Positions 15,955-25,291 are shown, counted from the first letter of the stretch. The stretch: DNA of 64,000 nucleotides from Streptomyces sp. A0958 (GCF_004795035.1 NZ_SSBK01000001.1:248001-312000); one strand, 5' to 3'. The notes: a model not told the origin generated them from the sequence alone. Made by a program: numbers and translations.

Positions 15955-16830
15955 TTATGGCACGGAGGGTCCGCCCAGATATGTCCCGTTCTCGGCGTAG
16001 GGCCAGGCGTTGGCGACGCATCCCTTGAGCCCGTAGATCTGCTGCATCATCGCGGGGGCGGGGCGGCCCTTGCCGGGGCAGGTCTCGTGGCCGTGGCCCA
16101 GCCAGTGGCCGACCTCGTGGTTGATGATCAGGGCGCGGTACTCGGCCAGCGGACCGGCGAACTCCGGCGAACCCGTCTGCCAGCGCTTGAGGTTCACCAT
16201 CACCACTTCGCCGATCCGGCAGTTGACCTCGCCGTGGGTGTTCATGCCGCCCTGCCCGCAGATCCGGTCGGTGGTGGCCGCGGTCGCTATACGGACGACC
16301 AGCCCCGCCTGCCCCGTCGCGACCCGGTGGAACGAGCGCGTCCCGCCGTGCGCCCACCCGCGCGGCGCGGCCAGGATGTCGGCGATCCGCTCGGCGGCCT
16401 GGTCCGGGTCGACGCCCGAACCGTCCTCCACCTCGACCCGGTAGGCGTTCTGCCCACCGGACGGGCCGGAGGCGCGGGCGACCGTGAAGGTCCCGGGCCC
16501 GGAGGCGGGGATGCTGACGCGCGAACGGCTGGGGGAGGGGGACGGCTTCGCGCCGGTGGTGGCCTCGGAGCTTTTGGTGGGCCTCGCGGTCGGCCGGGCG
16601 GCGGTGGTCGGCCGGGCGGCGGCGGTGGGCCCGGTGGCGGTGGCGGCCGGTGCGTCGTCCCCGCCCGCCCAGCGGGGGGCGAGGGCCACGGCGGCGCCGG
16701 CCAGTGCGGCGGTGACGGCCACGGCGGCCAGCACCCGTATTCGGCTGCGGCGTCGCCGGGCGCGCCGGGCCCGGCGCCGTCCGCTCCGGCCGCGCCGGTC
16801 CTGTCTCGTCTCAGCGGCCACGGATCGCAC
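15955..16830 (-). CDS. DUF3152 protein B, membrane-anchored putative metallopeptidase
   Basis: 291 residues. A strongly basic N-terminus (RRRARRARRRRSR) precedes one transmembrane helix (about 33-50), a Thr/Ala/Pro-rich linker (about 58-105, probably extended in the wall), then a DUF3152 domain with the same HEVGHWLGHGHE motif. The linker is much longer than in protein A, so the two may reach different depths in the cell wall. GTG 16830 follows AAGGA closely; a GTG at 16821 is an alternative. Bases 16031-16140 are identical to 15211-15320 of copy A although the rest has diverged. Confidence 0.75.
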   Translation of the reverse strand: MRSVAAETRQDRRGRSGRRRARRARRRRSRIRVLAAVAVTAALAGAAVALAPRWAGGDDAPAATATGPTAAARPTTAARPTARPTKSSEATTGAKPSPSPSRSRVSIPASGPGTFTVARASGPSGGQNAYRVEVEDGSGVDPDQAAERIADILAAPRGWAHGGTRSFHRVATGQAGLVVRIATAATTDRICGQGGMNTHGEVNCRIGEVVMVNLKRWQTGSPEFAGPLAEYRALIINHEVGHWLGHGHETCPGKGRPAPAMMQQIYGLKGCVANAWPYAENGTYLGGPSVP

Positions 16831-16923
16831 GGTCCTTCGCTTCCATCGGATGGCTGTCCGCGTACTTCACGAGCGCGTGTCCGAACGCGGCGGAAACGAT
16901 GCGGAACGAGGCGGTACGCGGAC

Positions 16924-17274
16924 TCAGGTGCGCGCCGGTTCCTCCAACGGCGTAGGGGTGAGCAGAAGCATGCAGGAAGCGCATAGGGACAGAAGTCCTC
17001 TGTGGTGCAGAGCGGACAGCAGACAGAGTCGGAGTCTCGACATTCCACCGAGCTTCGACCGGATATTGGCGATGTGAAACTTCGCCGTCCGCGGAGCGAC
17101 ATGCATACAGGCCGCGACCTCCTCATTCGACGGAGCGCTGTGCAGCGTCATGAAGAACTGCTTCTCCGTCGGTGTGAGCCGTCGGAGAGACATCGTCGAG
17201 AGCCGGTCCCTGGCCGGGTGTTCGCGTGCGCCGTCAAGGATCGGGGCAGCACAGGCAAGGCAATGAACCGTCAT
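16924..17274 (-). CDS. Small LuxR-type HTH protein without receiver domain
   Basis: 116 residues. It is essentially only a LuxR/FixJ HTH (about 30-90: RLTPTEKQFFMTLHSAPSNEEVA, then VAPRTAKFHIANIRSKLG). The N-terminus begins MTVHCLACAAP with a CxxC pair and no receiver. The C-terminal tail is hydrophobic and cysteine-bearing (LLSLCASCMLLL), with a second CxxC. Start ATG 17274 has GGGGGGAAAC upstream. The paired CxxC motifs at both ends could bind metal or sense redox; this is speculative. It lies between DUF3152 B and the first lipoprotein gene, all on the minus strand. Confidence 0.65.
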   Translation of the reverse strand: MTVHCLACAAPILDGAREHPARDRLSTMSLRRLTPTEKQFFMTLHSAPSNEEVAACMHVAPRTAKFHIANIRSKLGGMSRLRLCLLSALHHRGLLSLCASCMLLLTPTPLEEPART

Positions 17275-17398
17275 GTTTCCCCCCCGGGTACTGGTTCGAG
17301 AGCGCCAGGAATCTAGCACGAGGGGAAGGGATTCCCCGGTGGGGGACCGCGGTACGGACGGTTCGGAACGTGGGCGGGCGGCACGTCCGAGGGGTTGC

Positions 17399-18370
17399 TC
17401 AGGATGACGAGACGAGCGAAGCGGCGAGTTTCAGCCGATCCGACAGCTGCTTTTTTGCCAGGTCGAGTGTTTCGGCATTTTTGTCGATCAGCCTATTCTC
17501 ATAGGAGGACTGGACGGCGAAGTAGACGCCGACCAGATTCACCTCCTTTTTGCAGCCGACATCGGCCTTGGCAGCGGTGATCGCGGCGGGGGACGCGAGG
17601 GCGTCATCGGCGATACCGAGCTCCGTCGTCGCGTTCATGGGATCGGTCGCGGTGTGACCCTTGCGGGCCATGCAGTCGGACCATGACGTGTTCACGGTCT
17701 TCGTGCGGGAGTCCTCGCGCGCCTGGGACTCAGCCTGGGCCTTGAGGTTGAACACGTATATGGCGTCCACGGCGTTCGGTTCGGGGGCGTACAGCTTGAG
17801 GAACGCCTCACGGCTGCAGCCGCCGACCGGCACCGCCCTGCCGTTGATCCGCTCCTTGCCGCCGCCCTTCTTCTCCGCCTCCGCCTGGCTCTTCGGCATG
17901 TCGGTCGGCTTCAGGTCCGGGGCGCCGTTCAACGCGATCTCCTCGGACGCGGTGAGCCTCGGCGAGGTCCGCGCAGGCGCCCGTTCCTCGCCGGGGACGC
18001 TGTAGCCGTACCGGGCGGCTTCGTCCGGGTCCACCACGCCGAAGATCCGTGCGCTCTGCCTGCCCGACGCGGGGGAGGCGGGGCGTGCCGGGAGGCTGTA
18101 GCGGAAGCCGAAGCGCTCCATGCACCGGGAGATGAGCACCCCCTGGCCCTCCTGCAACGCCTCGGTCTCTTCGCGGGTCGCGTCGTAGGCGTCCAGAGGG
18201 AGTTTCAGACCCGAGGTGCTCAGCATCGTGGGGGTGGCAGAGACCTCGGGTTCCGACTTCTCGTCGCCGGGCCCTCCGTCCGTGGTGGAGGAGCAGGCGG
18301 CAAGGAGCACGGCGGCGCAGGCCACACCGACCGAACGGCGGAGGTGGCGGGGGCCGGGGAACGGGAGCAT
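17399..18370 (-). CDS. Secreted lipoprotein of unknown function
   Basis: 323 residues with a clear lipoprotein signal: basic RHLRRS, a hydrophobic stretch, lipobox LLAAC at about residue 26, then a Ser/Thr/Gly linker. The mature part has five cysteines spread widely (for example LISRCMERFGF and SWSDCMARKGH), the C-M-x-R context recurring in such Streptomyces lipoproteins, including the shorter one at 19176. A Lys/Gly-rich segment (about 160-175) looks disordered. It is on the minus strand, downstream of the crystallin-like secreted protein. Function unknown; a partner role with the adjacent efflux operon is possible by position. Confidence 0.7.
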   Translation of the reverse strand: MLPFPGPRHLRRSVGVACAAVLLAACSSTTDGGPGDEKSEPEVSATPTMLSTSGLKLPLDAYDATREETEALQEGQGVLISRCMERFGFRYSLPARPASPASGRQSARIFGVVDPDEAARYGYSVPGEERAPARTSPRLTASEEIALNGAPDLKPTDMPKSQAEAEKKGGGKERINGRAVPVGGCSREAFLKLYAPEPNAVDAIYVFNLKAQAESQAREDSRTKTVNTSWSDCMARKGHTATDPMNATTELGIADDALASPAAITAAKADVGCKKEVNLVGVYFAVQSSYENRLIDKNAETLDLAKKQLSDRLKLAASLVSSS

Positions 18371-18413
18371 GCGGATGATCCTTCGCGGTGACCGGGTCGT
18401 ACGATGCGACAGC

Positions 18414-18450
18414 CCGCTGTTCCGCCCGGTGCCTTCGGGCAGAACAGCGG
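18414..18450 (-). terminator. Hairpin between the crystallin-like gene and the lipoprotein gene
   Basis: CCGCTGTTC-c-GCCC (18414-18427) pairs with GGGC-a-GAACAGCGG (18437-18450), one mismatch, 9-nt loop. It lies 33 bp after the stop of the 18483-18908 gene on the minus strand. Confidence 0.5.
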
Positions 18451-18482
18451 TGCTGTGATGTGGCGTCTCGGGACGGTCGGAG

Positions 18483-18908
18483 TCAGAAGTAGTACGCCGA
18501 CGAGATCTCGTTCTTGAACGTGACGGAGGCGTTTCCGTAGTAGCCGAGCGGCAGATAACCTTCGATGCCGGCGCGGCCGGCCTTGGTGTACACCTCCCAG
18601 GCCGTCACGTCCCGGTTCCAGTAGGAAGCCGTGTTGTTGTCGGTGGACTGGCCCTGGCCGGGGCAGGTCTGGGAGCTCGTCGACGAGCGGAAGTAGTCGC
18701 CGGAGAAGTTGCCGTCCGAGTTGAGAAGATCGAAGACGCAGCCGGCGTAGTTGGAGTTGTAGTAGAGACCGAACTCGCCGCTCTCCACGTTCCCGTTCTT
18801 GTTGGTCGCGGCCGACGCGGGGCCGGCCGTCGTGAGCGTCAGCCCGGTGACGGCGGTCGCGGCCAGGGCGACGCCGGTCAGGCGCCGTACTGCTGGTGAA
18901 CGAGTCAT
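18483..18908 (-). CDS. Small secreted protein, peptidase-inhibitor I36/crystallin-like
   Basis: 141 residues with a Sec signal peptide (RRLTGVALAATAVTGL, cleavage near ASA-ATN at about residue 33). The mature part is Asn/Gly/Tyr/Ser-rich with only two cysteines (GCVF and QTCPG), consistent with one disulfide in a beta/gamma-crystallin fold such as that of Streptomyces I36 metallopeptidase inhibitors. It ends in a hydrophobic SAYYF. ATG 18908 has AAGGAG upstream. It is divergent from the lipoprotein/efflux operon at 19176, across a 267-bp promoter region. The family call is by composition and layout, so moderate. Confidence 0.6.
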   Translation of the reverse strand: MTRSPAVRRLTGVALAATAVTGLTLTTAGPASAATNKNGNVESGEFGLYYNSNYAGCVFDLLNSDGNFSGDYFRSSTSSQTCPGQGQSTDNNTASYWNRDVTAWEVYTKAGRAGIEGYLPLGYYGNASVTFKNEISSAYYF

Positions 18909-19175
18909 TCCGCTGCTCCTTCGTGTGCTGGTCCCGTGATGTACGAGTCCGCTGGGCGTGAGCGCCGACAATCAAATGCGGCGGGCACGGATGTGGCTAC
19001 TGGCCCCGAGGACAGTTGTCGCCCCTCCGGAAGATCTGTAGCGTCGGGCATTCCGAGGCCTCGTCATGCGCTTTCAAGCCTCCTTGCCCTGGCGCGAGTT
19101 GGGGATATGGCGAGTGGGTTCCGCGTCAGGCGCGCGGCCGTCTCCCTCGCTTCCGCTCTCTCCCGGGAGTCCCGT

Positions 19176-19688
19176 ATGCGCCCCCTCCCCGCTGTCGCCA
19201 GAGCTGTCGCGGCGCTGGTGCTGTTCTCGCTGGCGACTGCCGGATGTTCGGGTTCGACGGATTCCGGGCAGCCGAAGCCTTCGGTGAAGCCGCAGGCGAA
19301 GTCCACGCAGGGGGCGGGCGAGGTCGCCTACTACAGGTGCATGGAGGACCAGGGCATCCCGCTGGACACGACCGACGACGGCTCGCTGCGGATCGAGAAG
19401 GGGGCGGACAACGAAGCGGCCGCCCTGGCGGCCGAGAAGGAGTGCGCCTCTCTCCATCCGAGTCCGCCGGCCATGGTGCCCGCGACGAAGGAGGACATGG
19501 CGCGGGCCAGGAAGCTGAGTGCGTGCCTGCGCGAGCACGGCGTCAAGGACTATCCGGACCCCGCCCCGAACGGGGACTTCGGGCTCAGCGACGAACTGGC
19601 CCACGCGATGAAGACGAACCCCGACTACCGCGAGGCACGCCGGGTGTGTGACCCCCGACCCGCAGGCGATCCCGTAGTCGGCGGATGA
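19176..19688 (+). CDS. Small lipoprotein at the head of the efflux operon
   Basis: 170 residues. The lipoprotein signal has lipobox ATAGC at about residue 25, followed by a Ser/Pro/Lys linker. The mature domain contains two C-x-(n) motifs, YYRCMEDQGIPLD near 52 and LSACLREHGVKDYPDP near 115. These resemble a repeated small fold in which a Cys precedes a basic helix and Pro-Asp turn, seen in many actinobacterial lipoproteins next to MacAB-like exporters. ATG 19176 has GGGAG upstream. The adaptor gene begins 24 bp after the stop, so it is first in a four-gene operon. Confidence 0.7.
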   Translation: MRPLPAVARAVAALVLFSLATAGCSGSTDSGQPKPSVKPQAKSTQGAGEVAYYRCMEDQGIPLDTTDDGSLRIEKGADNEAAALAAEKECASLHPSPPAMVPATKEDMARARKLSACLREHGVKDYPDPAPNGDFGLSDELAHAMKTNPDYREARRVCDPRPAGDPVVGG

Positions 19689-19712
19689 CGTCTCGGCCGG
19701 GAGGGTTCTTCG

Positions 19713-21125
19713 ATGAGTGACGAGAACCGCGGCACCGACGAGGGGACGGCCGACGGCGGTCTTCGCCGGCGCCGTCACTGGGTGGTCGCCGTCGCCTCGG
19801 CGGCCCTGCTCCTCGGCGCGGCGGGCGTCGGCGCGTCGATGATCGTCAAGTCACCGGCGCAGGCGGCGGCCGAGGCCGGCGCACCGCAGGAGGACGTACT
19901 GACCGCGGCGGTGGAACATCGCGTCCTGGTGTCGTCGGTGATCACCCGGGGCCAGGTGCTGGCGGGGCAGACGGTGAACGTGTCCCCGCAGGTCTCCGGA
20001 GGCGACGAGGGCTCGACCGGGGCGGTGATCACGAAGCTGGCGGTCGAGGCCCACGACGTCCTGCGGAGCGGCCGGCTGCTGATGGAGGTCTCCGGCAGGC
20101 CCGTGTTCGTACTGCGGGGGGCCCTGCCCGTCTACCGCGACCTGCGCCCCGGCAGTGAGGGGGAGGACGTCGAGCAGGTCCAGAAGGCGCTCCAGGACCT
20201 GGGGCACCCCACCGCACCCGATGGCGTCGGAACCTTCGGAGCGGGGACCAAGGCGGCCCTCGACTCGTTCTACGCGTCCATCGGTTACGACCCGCTGCCG
20301 GCCCAGGACGACGACGGCGAGGGCCTCAGGTCGGCCGGTGCCGCGGTGCGGTCGGCCGAGCGGGCGCTGGAGGACGCCGAGGACTCCCGGTCCTCGGCGA
20401 AGATCGACGACAAGGCGCCCGGCGATCCGCGCAAGGCCGTGAAACGTGCGACGGAGGACCTGAACGAGGCACGGGCCGCCTTTGCCGAGGTGCAGGCGAA
20501 GTCGGGACCGATGCTGCCCGCGGGTGAGGCGGTGTTCCTGAAGAGCTTCCCGGCCCGGGTGAACGCGGTGCAGGGCGTCGTGGGCGCCAAGGTGTCGGGG
20601 ACGGCCATGACGCTGTCCTCGGGGCGGCTGGTCGTGCAGGCGTACGTCCCCGAGTACCAGAAGGGGCTGCTGCGCGCCGGTCAGCACGTGGAGATCTACT
20701 CGGAGGTGTCCGGGGTGTCGGCCGGGGCGAAGGTCTCCCGCGTCGCGGACACGCAGACCGCTCCGGCACCGGACGGCGACGCCGCGTCGGGGACGGAGGC
20801 CGGCGGCGCCCCGGCCGCCGGCCCGTCCGGCTACCTGGTGCAGATCACCCCGGACAAGGCGCTCGACGCCCAGCTGAACGGCCAGGACGTCAGGCTGACC
20901 ATCGAGGCCGCCTCCACCGGCGGCAAGGCCCTGGTGGTTCCGGTCACCGCGATCACCGCGGGCGCGGACGGCCGGACGGTGGTGACGGTGCGGGCCGGGT
21001 CCGGTGCGCAGAAACGCGTCGAGGTGCGGCCGGGAACCTCCGGCGACGGCTTCGTGGCGGTCGTGCCCGTGGTGAAGGACGCCCTGCGCGCGGGCGACCG
21101 GGTCGTCACCGGGGTACGGAAGTGA
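19713..21125 (+). CDS. Efflux adaptor with peptidoglycan-binding domain (MacA/HlyD-like)
   Basis: 470 residues. An N-terminal membrane anchor (about 22-44) is followed by a membrane-fusion core split by a PG_binding_1-like domain (about 145-190, DLRPGSEGEDVEQVQKAL and GTFGAGTKAALDSFY). A helical hairpin (about 205-265, rich in Glu/Ala/Arg) and beta-barrel elements near the end (LVVPVTAITAG) complete the adaptor. In Gram-positives such proteins dock an ABC exporter to the wall. Its stop overlaps the ATPase GTG (GTGA), showing tight coupling. The cargo is unknown; a lipid or antimicrobial peptide would fit the family. Confidence 0.82.
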   Translation: MSDENRGTDEGTADGGLRRRRHWVVAVASAALLLGAAGVGASMIVKSPAQAAAEAGAPQEDVLTAAVEHRVLVSSVITRGQVLAGQTVNVSPQVSGGDEGSTGAVITKLAVEAHDVLRSGRLLMEVSGRPVFVLRGALPVYRDLRPGSEGEDVEQVQKALQDLGHPTAPDGVGTFGAGTKAALDSFYASIGYDPLPAQDDDGEGLRSAGAAVRSAERALEDAEDSRSSAKIDDKAPGDPRKAVKRATEDLNEARAAFAEVQAKSGPMLPAGEAVFLKSFPARVNAVQGVVGAKVSGTAMTLSSGRLVVQAYVPEYQKGLLRAGQHVEIYSEVSGVSAGAKVSRVADTQTAPAPDGDAASGTEAGGAPAAGPSGYLVQITPDKALDAQLNGQDVRLTIEAASTGGKALVVPVTAITAGADGRTVVTVRAGSGAQKRVEVRPGTSGDGFVAVVPVVKDALRAGDRVVTGVRK

Positions 21126-21811
21126 CCGCCCCCGTCATCGAGTTCCGGCAGGTCGCCCTGACCTACCCCGGACCACCGCCGGTCGCCGCCCTCAGGCCCT
21201 GCGACCTGGTGATCCGCCGCGGTGAGTTCGTGACCGTCGTCGGCCCGTCCGGCTCGGGCAAGTCCACGTTCCTCAACATCGCCGGACTGCTGGACGCGCC
21301 CACCTCGGGGACGTACCTCCTCGACGGGCTGGACACCGGAGCCCTGAAGGACGGCGACCGCACCGCGCTGCGCGGACGCAGGATCGGCTTCGTCTTCCAG
21401 TCCTTCCACCTGCTGCCCCACCGCAGCGCCCTGGAGAACGTCACGCTGGCCATGGTCTACAGCGGAGTGGCCCGCAAGGAGCGCCGGCAGCGGGCGAGGG
21501 AGGCCCTGGTACGGGTCGGGCTCGGACACCGGGTCGGGTCGCTGCCCACCAGACTGTCGGGCGGCGAGCGGCAACGGGTGGCCATCGCGCGGGCTCTGGT
21601 GGCCAGGCCCTCCCTGCTGCTGTGCGACGAGCCGACCGGCAACCTGGACACGGCCAACGCCCAAGCGGTGCTGGCCCTGTTGGCGGAGCTGCACGCCGAC
21701 GGCATGACGGTACTGGTGATCACACATGATCCGGAGGTGGCGGGGCGCGGCGCGCGTACGGTCACGATCCGCGACGGTGTCCTGCGCGAAATGGCGGGGA
21801 CGCCCCGGTGA
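21122..21811 (+). CDS. ABC transporter ATPase, MacB/LolD type
   Basis: 229 residues, normal length. Walker A GPSGSGKST near 40, Q-loop FVFQSFHLL near 85, signature LSGGERQ near 142, Walker B LLLCDEPTGNLD near 157, switch His in VITHDPE. The EPTGNLD form is typical of the LolD/MacB/FtsE group, which powers FtsX-like permeases by mechanotransmission rather than classical translocation. Start GTG 21122 and end (GTGA into the permease at 21808) both overlap the neighbours. Confidence 0.92.
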   Translation: MTAPVIEFRQVALTYPGPPPVAALRPCDLVIRRGEFVTVVGPSGSGKSTFLNIAGLLDAPTSGTYLLDGLDTGALKDGDRTALRGRRIGFVFQSFHLLPHRSALENVTLAMVYSGVARKERRQRAREALVRVGLGHRVGSLPTRLSGGERQRVAIARALVARPSLLLCDEPTGNLDTANAQAVLALLAELHADGMTVLVITHDPEVAGRGARTVTIRDGVLREMAGTPR

Positions 21812-23061
21812 TCCGGTGCTTGCCGCGACGGCGCGGCAACCGGCCGGTGGAACCCTCGGTGTTCTCCTTCGGCGATCTGCTGGGTGAATCGCTCGCCGGC
21901 ATGTTGCAGCGTCCGGCGCGCTCGGCGCTGACCGCGCTCGGCACGGTCCTCGGTGTGGGCACCTTCGTGGCCATCCTGGGGCTGACCGCCACGGCCTCCT
22001 CGCAGATCGACGCCCGCTTCAACTCCCTGACCGCCACGGAGGTGTCGGTCGAGGACAAGGCCTCGCAGCAGGACGAGTTCGCCGGACCCGCCTTCCCGCC
22101 GGACGCCGACGAGCGCGTGGGCGCACTCAACGGGGTGCGCAGCGCCGGGGTGTACTGGCCGGTTCGGCTGGACGCGTCCGTGACCGTGCGCTCCGCCCCG
22201 GTGGGCCGGGCAGCCGCCGGTGACGGGAGGACCGAGGTGGTCGCCGCGTCCCCCGGTGTGCTGGAGGCGGCCGGGCCCACGCTGTCCCAGGGGCGGCTCT
22301 ACGACGAGCTGATGTCCGACGACGAGGCGTACGTCGCGGTCATCGGGTCGGGTGTCGCGTCCCGGCTCGGCATCACCACGCTGGAGACCCGGCCCGCCGT
22401 CTTCATCGGCGACCAGCCGTTCACCGTCACGGGGATCGTCGAGAACACCGAACGCAAGGCCGACCTGCTGCTGTCGGTCGTCGTCCCGCGCACCACGGCC
22501 GAGAGGGTCTGGGGCCCGCCCGAGGGCAGCAGCGCGGTGATGCTGATCTCGACGGAACTGGGCGCGGCCCGGCAGGTCGCCCGGCTGGCCCCGACCGCGC
22601 TGCGGCCCGACCACCCCGAATACCTCAAGGCGGTCCCGCCACCGGACCCGCGGACCCTGCGCTCAGGGGTCAGCGGGGACCTGAGCCAGCTGTTCCTGCT
22701 CCTGGCGGGGATCTGTCTGGTCATCGGCGCGGTCGGGATCGCCAACACCACCCTCGTGTCGGTCCTGGAACGCACCGGCGAGATCGGACTGCGGCGCGCG
22801 CTCGGCGCCCGGGCCGGGCACATCACGCGGCAGTTCCTCGCCGAGTCCGGGGCACTGGGAGCCCTCGGCGGACTGATCGGGACCTCGCTGGGCGTGGTCA
22901 CGGTGGTGGGCGTGGCCCTGGCCCGCGACTGGACCCCGGTCGTGCACCCGGCCACAGCCGCGGCGGCCCCCGCGATCGGCCTCGTCACGGGGCTGCTGGC
23001 CGGGCTGTATCCGGCGTGGCGGGCCTCGCGTGTCCAACCCGCCGAGGCACTGCGCCGCTGA
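21808..23061 (+). CDS. FtsX/MacB-type ABC permease
   Basis: 417 residues. A transmembrane helix (about 40-62) is followed by a large extracytoplasmic MacB-PCD domain (about 65-280) and three C-terminal helices around [22 protein letters not shown] and the end of the protein, with the FtsX motif [14 protein letters not shown] near 325. This topology fits with the adaptor and ATPase a tripartite MacAB-like machine without an outer-membrane channel. Start GTG overlaps the ATPase stop; a perfect 12-bp hairpin 8 bp after the stop ends the operon. Confidence 0.9.
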   Translation: MIRCLPRRRGNRPVEPSVFSFGDLLGESLAGMLQRPARSALTALGTVLGVGTFVAILGLTATASSQIDARFNSLTATEVSVEDKASQQDEFAGPAFPPDADERVGALNGVRSAGVYWPVRLDASVTVRSAPVGRAAAGDGRTEVVAASPGVLEAAGPTLSQGRLYDELMSDDEAYVAVIGSGVASRLGITTLETRPAVFIGDQPFTVTGIVENTERKADLLLSVVVPRTTAERVWGPPEGSSAVMLISTELGAARQVARLAPTALRPDHPEYLKAVPPPDPRTLRSGVSGDLSQLFLLLAGICLVIGAVGIANTTLVSVLERTGEIGLRRALGARAGHITRQFLAESGALGALGGLIGTSLGVVTVVGVALARDWTPVVHPATAAAAPAIGLVTGLLAGLYPAWRASRVQPAEALRR

Positions 23062-23068
23062 GCGGCCC

Positions 23069-23097
23069 GGCGGGCCCGCTCGCACAGCGGGCCCGCC
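23069..23097 (+). terminator. Efflux operon terminator
   Basis: GGCGGGCCCGCT (23069-23080) and AGCGGGCCCGCC (23086-23097) form a perfect 12-bp stem with a 5-nt loop, between the permease stop and menG. Confidence 0.7.
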
Positions 23098-23132
23098 CCC
23101 GCCCCTTACGGCCGGGCTGCTTGAATGGGTGC

Positions 23133-23828
23133 GTGACCCGAGCCTCCCTGGACAAGCAGCCGCACGAAGTCGCCTCGATGTTCGACGACGTGGCGGCGCA
23201 CTACGACCTCACCAACGACGTGCTCTCGTTCGGCCAGGACCGGCTGTGGCGCAAGGAGGTCGCCAGGGCGGTGGACGCCCGGCCCGCGCAGAAGGTCCTC
23301 GACCTGGCGGCCGGCACGGCGACGTCCTCGCTGCCGTTCGCGGCGACCGGCGCGTACGTCGTACCGTGCGACTTCTCCATCGGCATGCTCCGCGAGGGCA
23401 AGAAGCGTAACTCCTGGCTGCCCTTCACCGCCGGCGACGCCACGAAACTGCCGTTCCGCGACGAGACCTTCGACGCGGTGACCATCTCCTTCGGCCTGCG
23501 CAACGTCCAGGACACGGACGCGGCCCTGCGCGAGCTGTACCGGGTCACCAAGCCGGGCGGCCGGGTCGTCATCTGCGAGTTCTCCCAGCCGGTCTGGGCG
23601 CCGTTCCGGACCGTCTACACCGAGTACCTGATGCGCGCCCTGCCTCCGGTCGCGCGCGCGGTGTCGTCCAACCCCGACGCCTACGTCTACCTCGCCGAGT
23701 CGATCCGCGCCTGGCCCGACCAGTCCGGCCTCGCGAAGAAGCTCCAGCAGGCCGGCTGGTCCCAGGTCGCCTGGCGCAACCTCACCGGCGGCGTGGTGGC
23801 CCTGCACCGGGGCGTCAGGGCGGTCTGA
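23133..23828 (+). CDS. menG: Demethylmenaquinone methyltransferase MenG/UbiE
   Basis: 231 residues. It transfers a methyl from SAM to demethylmenaquinone, the last ring step of menaquinone synthesis. Class I methyltransferase motifs: [12 protein letters not shown] (SAM loop, about residue 54), [12 protein letters not shown], and the UbiE/MenG signatures [13 protein letters not shown] near 110 and [12 protein letters not shown] near 133. GTG 23133 lacks a Shine-Dalgarno, so a leaderless or very short leader is likely. A terminator separates it from the efflux operon, so it is an independent core gene inside an accessory block. Confidence 0.93.
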   Translation: MTRASLDKQPHEVASMFDDVAAHYDLTNDVLSFGQDRLWRKEVARAVDARPAQKVLDLAAGTATSSLPFAATGAYVVPCDFSIGMLREGKKRNSWLPFTAGDATKLPFRDETFDAVTISFGLRNVQDTDAALRELYRVTKPGGRVVICEFSQPVWAPFRTVYTEYLMRALPPVARAVSSNPDAYVYLAESIRAWPDQSGLAKKLQQAGWSQVAWRNLTGGVVALHRGVRAV

Positions 23829-23837
23829 CGCGGTTTC

Positions 23838-25289
23838 CTACTTGGCGTACATGCCGTAGCCGCCGACACCGGTGTACACGGAGTCGGCGACCCTCCGGTG
23901 GACGTACTTCGGCCCGGCGGGGTCCTTGCCCGCGTCCGTGGGCGGCGTCTGCGCCCCGGTACCCGTCATGAGTGTCGTGGACCCACCGCCGTCGAGGTTG
24001 AGCACGTCGACCAGCGCCAGCTCCGCGGAGTCCAGCAGTCCCGCGAACGCCCGGAGGGAGTCTCCGTCCTCGTGGGTGGCCGAGGGGCTGGTCTGAGGCT
24101 GTCCGGTCAGGGTGATGAGTACGGGGTGGCCCTTGATGTTGGTGCCGAGAGCCGTGCGGGAGTCCGTGCAGATCGCGGTCGTGCCGTCGGCGCCGGTCTC
24201 CCGGCCGCTGCACGAGTCGGGCAGTTCCGTGGGGATCGAGCCGGCGCGCAGCAGCTGATGGAAGGAGCTCACGACGTCGACGGAGTCGTCCAGCGGTATG
24301 TCCCGGTCGAGTGTCACGTCGTGGAGCTTCTGGTCAACGGTCGGATGGTCGTCGCGGGTGAGGTTGCTGCGCAGCCACTCCGCTCCGGCGCCGACACCCT
24401 GCAGGATGCGGCCCCCGGCCGGGACGTGGACCTGCTCGGCCGCGGTCTGGCCGCCCCGGCGCTCCCGGGCGTCGGTGACGACGCCGTGTGCGTCGATGAC
24501 GACTTCGAAGCCGGGGTCGTCGTCCGCGGTGATGTGCGGGTCGATGCCCGGCTTGGGGACCGGGAATCCGTAGTCGTCGGTGAACAGGACGATCTCGTCC
24601 GGGTCGGTGTACAGCCCCGACTGGCCCGGTACGGCCGTGTCCTCGGCGTCGCGGGCGCAGCCCCGGCTGCGGCCGGGATCGCGGTTGACGTCGTCGATCC
24701 GTATGGTCGCCCCGGACGCGGCGGTCAGCCGCAGGTCCGTGCGCAGCTTGGTGATGTAGGGGATGCCGTACTGGATGACCGCCCCGCTGCTGCCGGCGCC
24801 GTTCATCCAGCAGCTGGAACTGTGCAGGACGCCATCGGTGACCGAGACACCCATGTGCATCAGTGTGGTGCCTTCGGCGCCGGCCGGGAGGACGTGGTCG
24901 CGGTGCTTGGGCTCGGACTTGAACAGACCGCCGTTGACGCCGGCGTACGGACGGCGGGAGGCGACCGACGAGACGCCGGCCAGCTGGTCGGCGACCGTTT
25001 CGGTCAGCCCGTCGCCCTTGCCGACGACGCTCTCCAGGGTGAGCGCGGAGGCGGCCGGGTCGATCTCCACGATGCTCAGGACCCGGCCCCGGGTCCGGTT
25101 GTCGGGCACGCGCTCGGTGTAGCGGGTGTGGGTGACGCCGGGAGCGAGCCTGGTCGGGGTCTCCTGCTTCCAGTCGGCGGCCAGCGGGCTCGGCGTTTCC
25201 TCCGCGGCGGGGGCTCCGGGGGCGGTGAGGGCGAGGGCGCTCAGCGCCGTCGCCACGGTTACCCAGGTGCGAGTGAGTGTTCTGGTCAT
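23838..25289 (-). CDS. Secreted phosphodiester glycosidase family protein (NAGPA-like)
   Basis: About 483 residues with a signal peptide (TRTWVTVATALSALALTAPGAPA, cleavage near residue 30). Family features are PYAGVNGGLF near 115 and VDVLNLDGGGSTTL near 440, the Asp-Gly-Gly-Gly-Ser-Thr motif of the catalytic core. Relatives remove N-acetylglucosamine or other sugars linked through phosphodiesters, for example in exopolysaccharide or teichoic-acid modification; the substrate here is unknown. ATG 25289 lies 3 bp after the stop of the upstream crystallin-like gene, so the two are co-transcribed. It is convergent with menG, 9 bp apart. Confidence 0.75.
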   Translation of the reverse strand: MTRTLTRTWVTVATALSALALTAPGAPAAEETPSPLAADWKQETPTRLAPGVTHTRYTERVPDNRTRGRVLSIVEIDPAASALTLESVVGKGDGLTETVADQLAGVSSVASRRPYAGVNGGLFKSEPKHRDHVLPAGAEGTTLMHMGVSVTDGVLHSSSCWMNGAGSSGAVIQYGIPYITKLRTDLRLTAASGATIRIDDVNRDPGRSRGCARDAEDTAVPGQSGLYTDPDEIVLFTDDYGFPVPKPGIDPHITADDDPGFEVVIDAHGVVTDARERRGGQTAAEQVHVPAGGRILQGVGAGAEWLRSNLTRDDHPTVDQKLHDVTLDRDIPLDDSVDVVSSFHQLLRAGSIPTELPDSCSGRETGADGTTAICTDSRTALGTNIKGHPVLITLTGQPQTSPSATHEDGDSLRAFAGLLDSAELALVDVLNLDGGGSTTLMTGTGAQTPPTDAGKDPAGPKYVHRRVADSVYTGVGGYGMYAK

Positions 25290-25291
25290 GG

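Noticed and set aside
18936..19175. N-terminal extension of the lipoprotein gene by 80 codons
   Set aside because: The lipoprotein signal begins at ATG 19176 with GGGAG upstream; the extension would bury the signal peptide and overlaps the divergent promoter.
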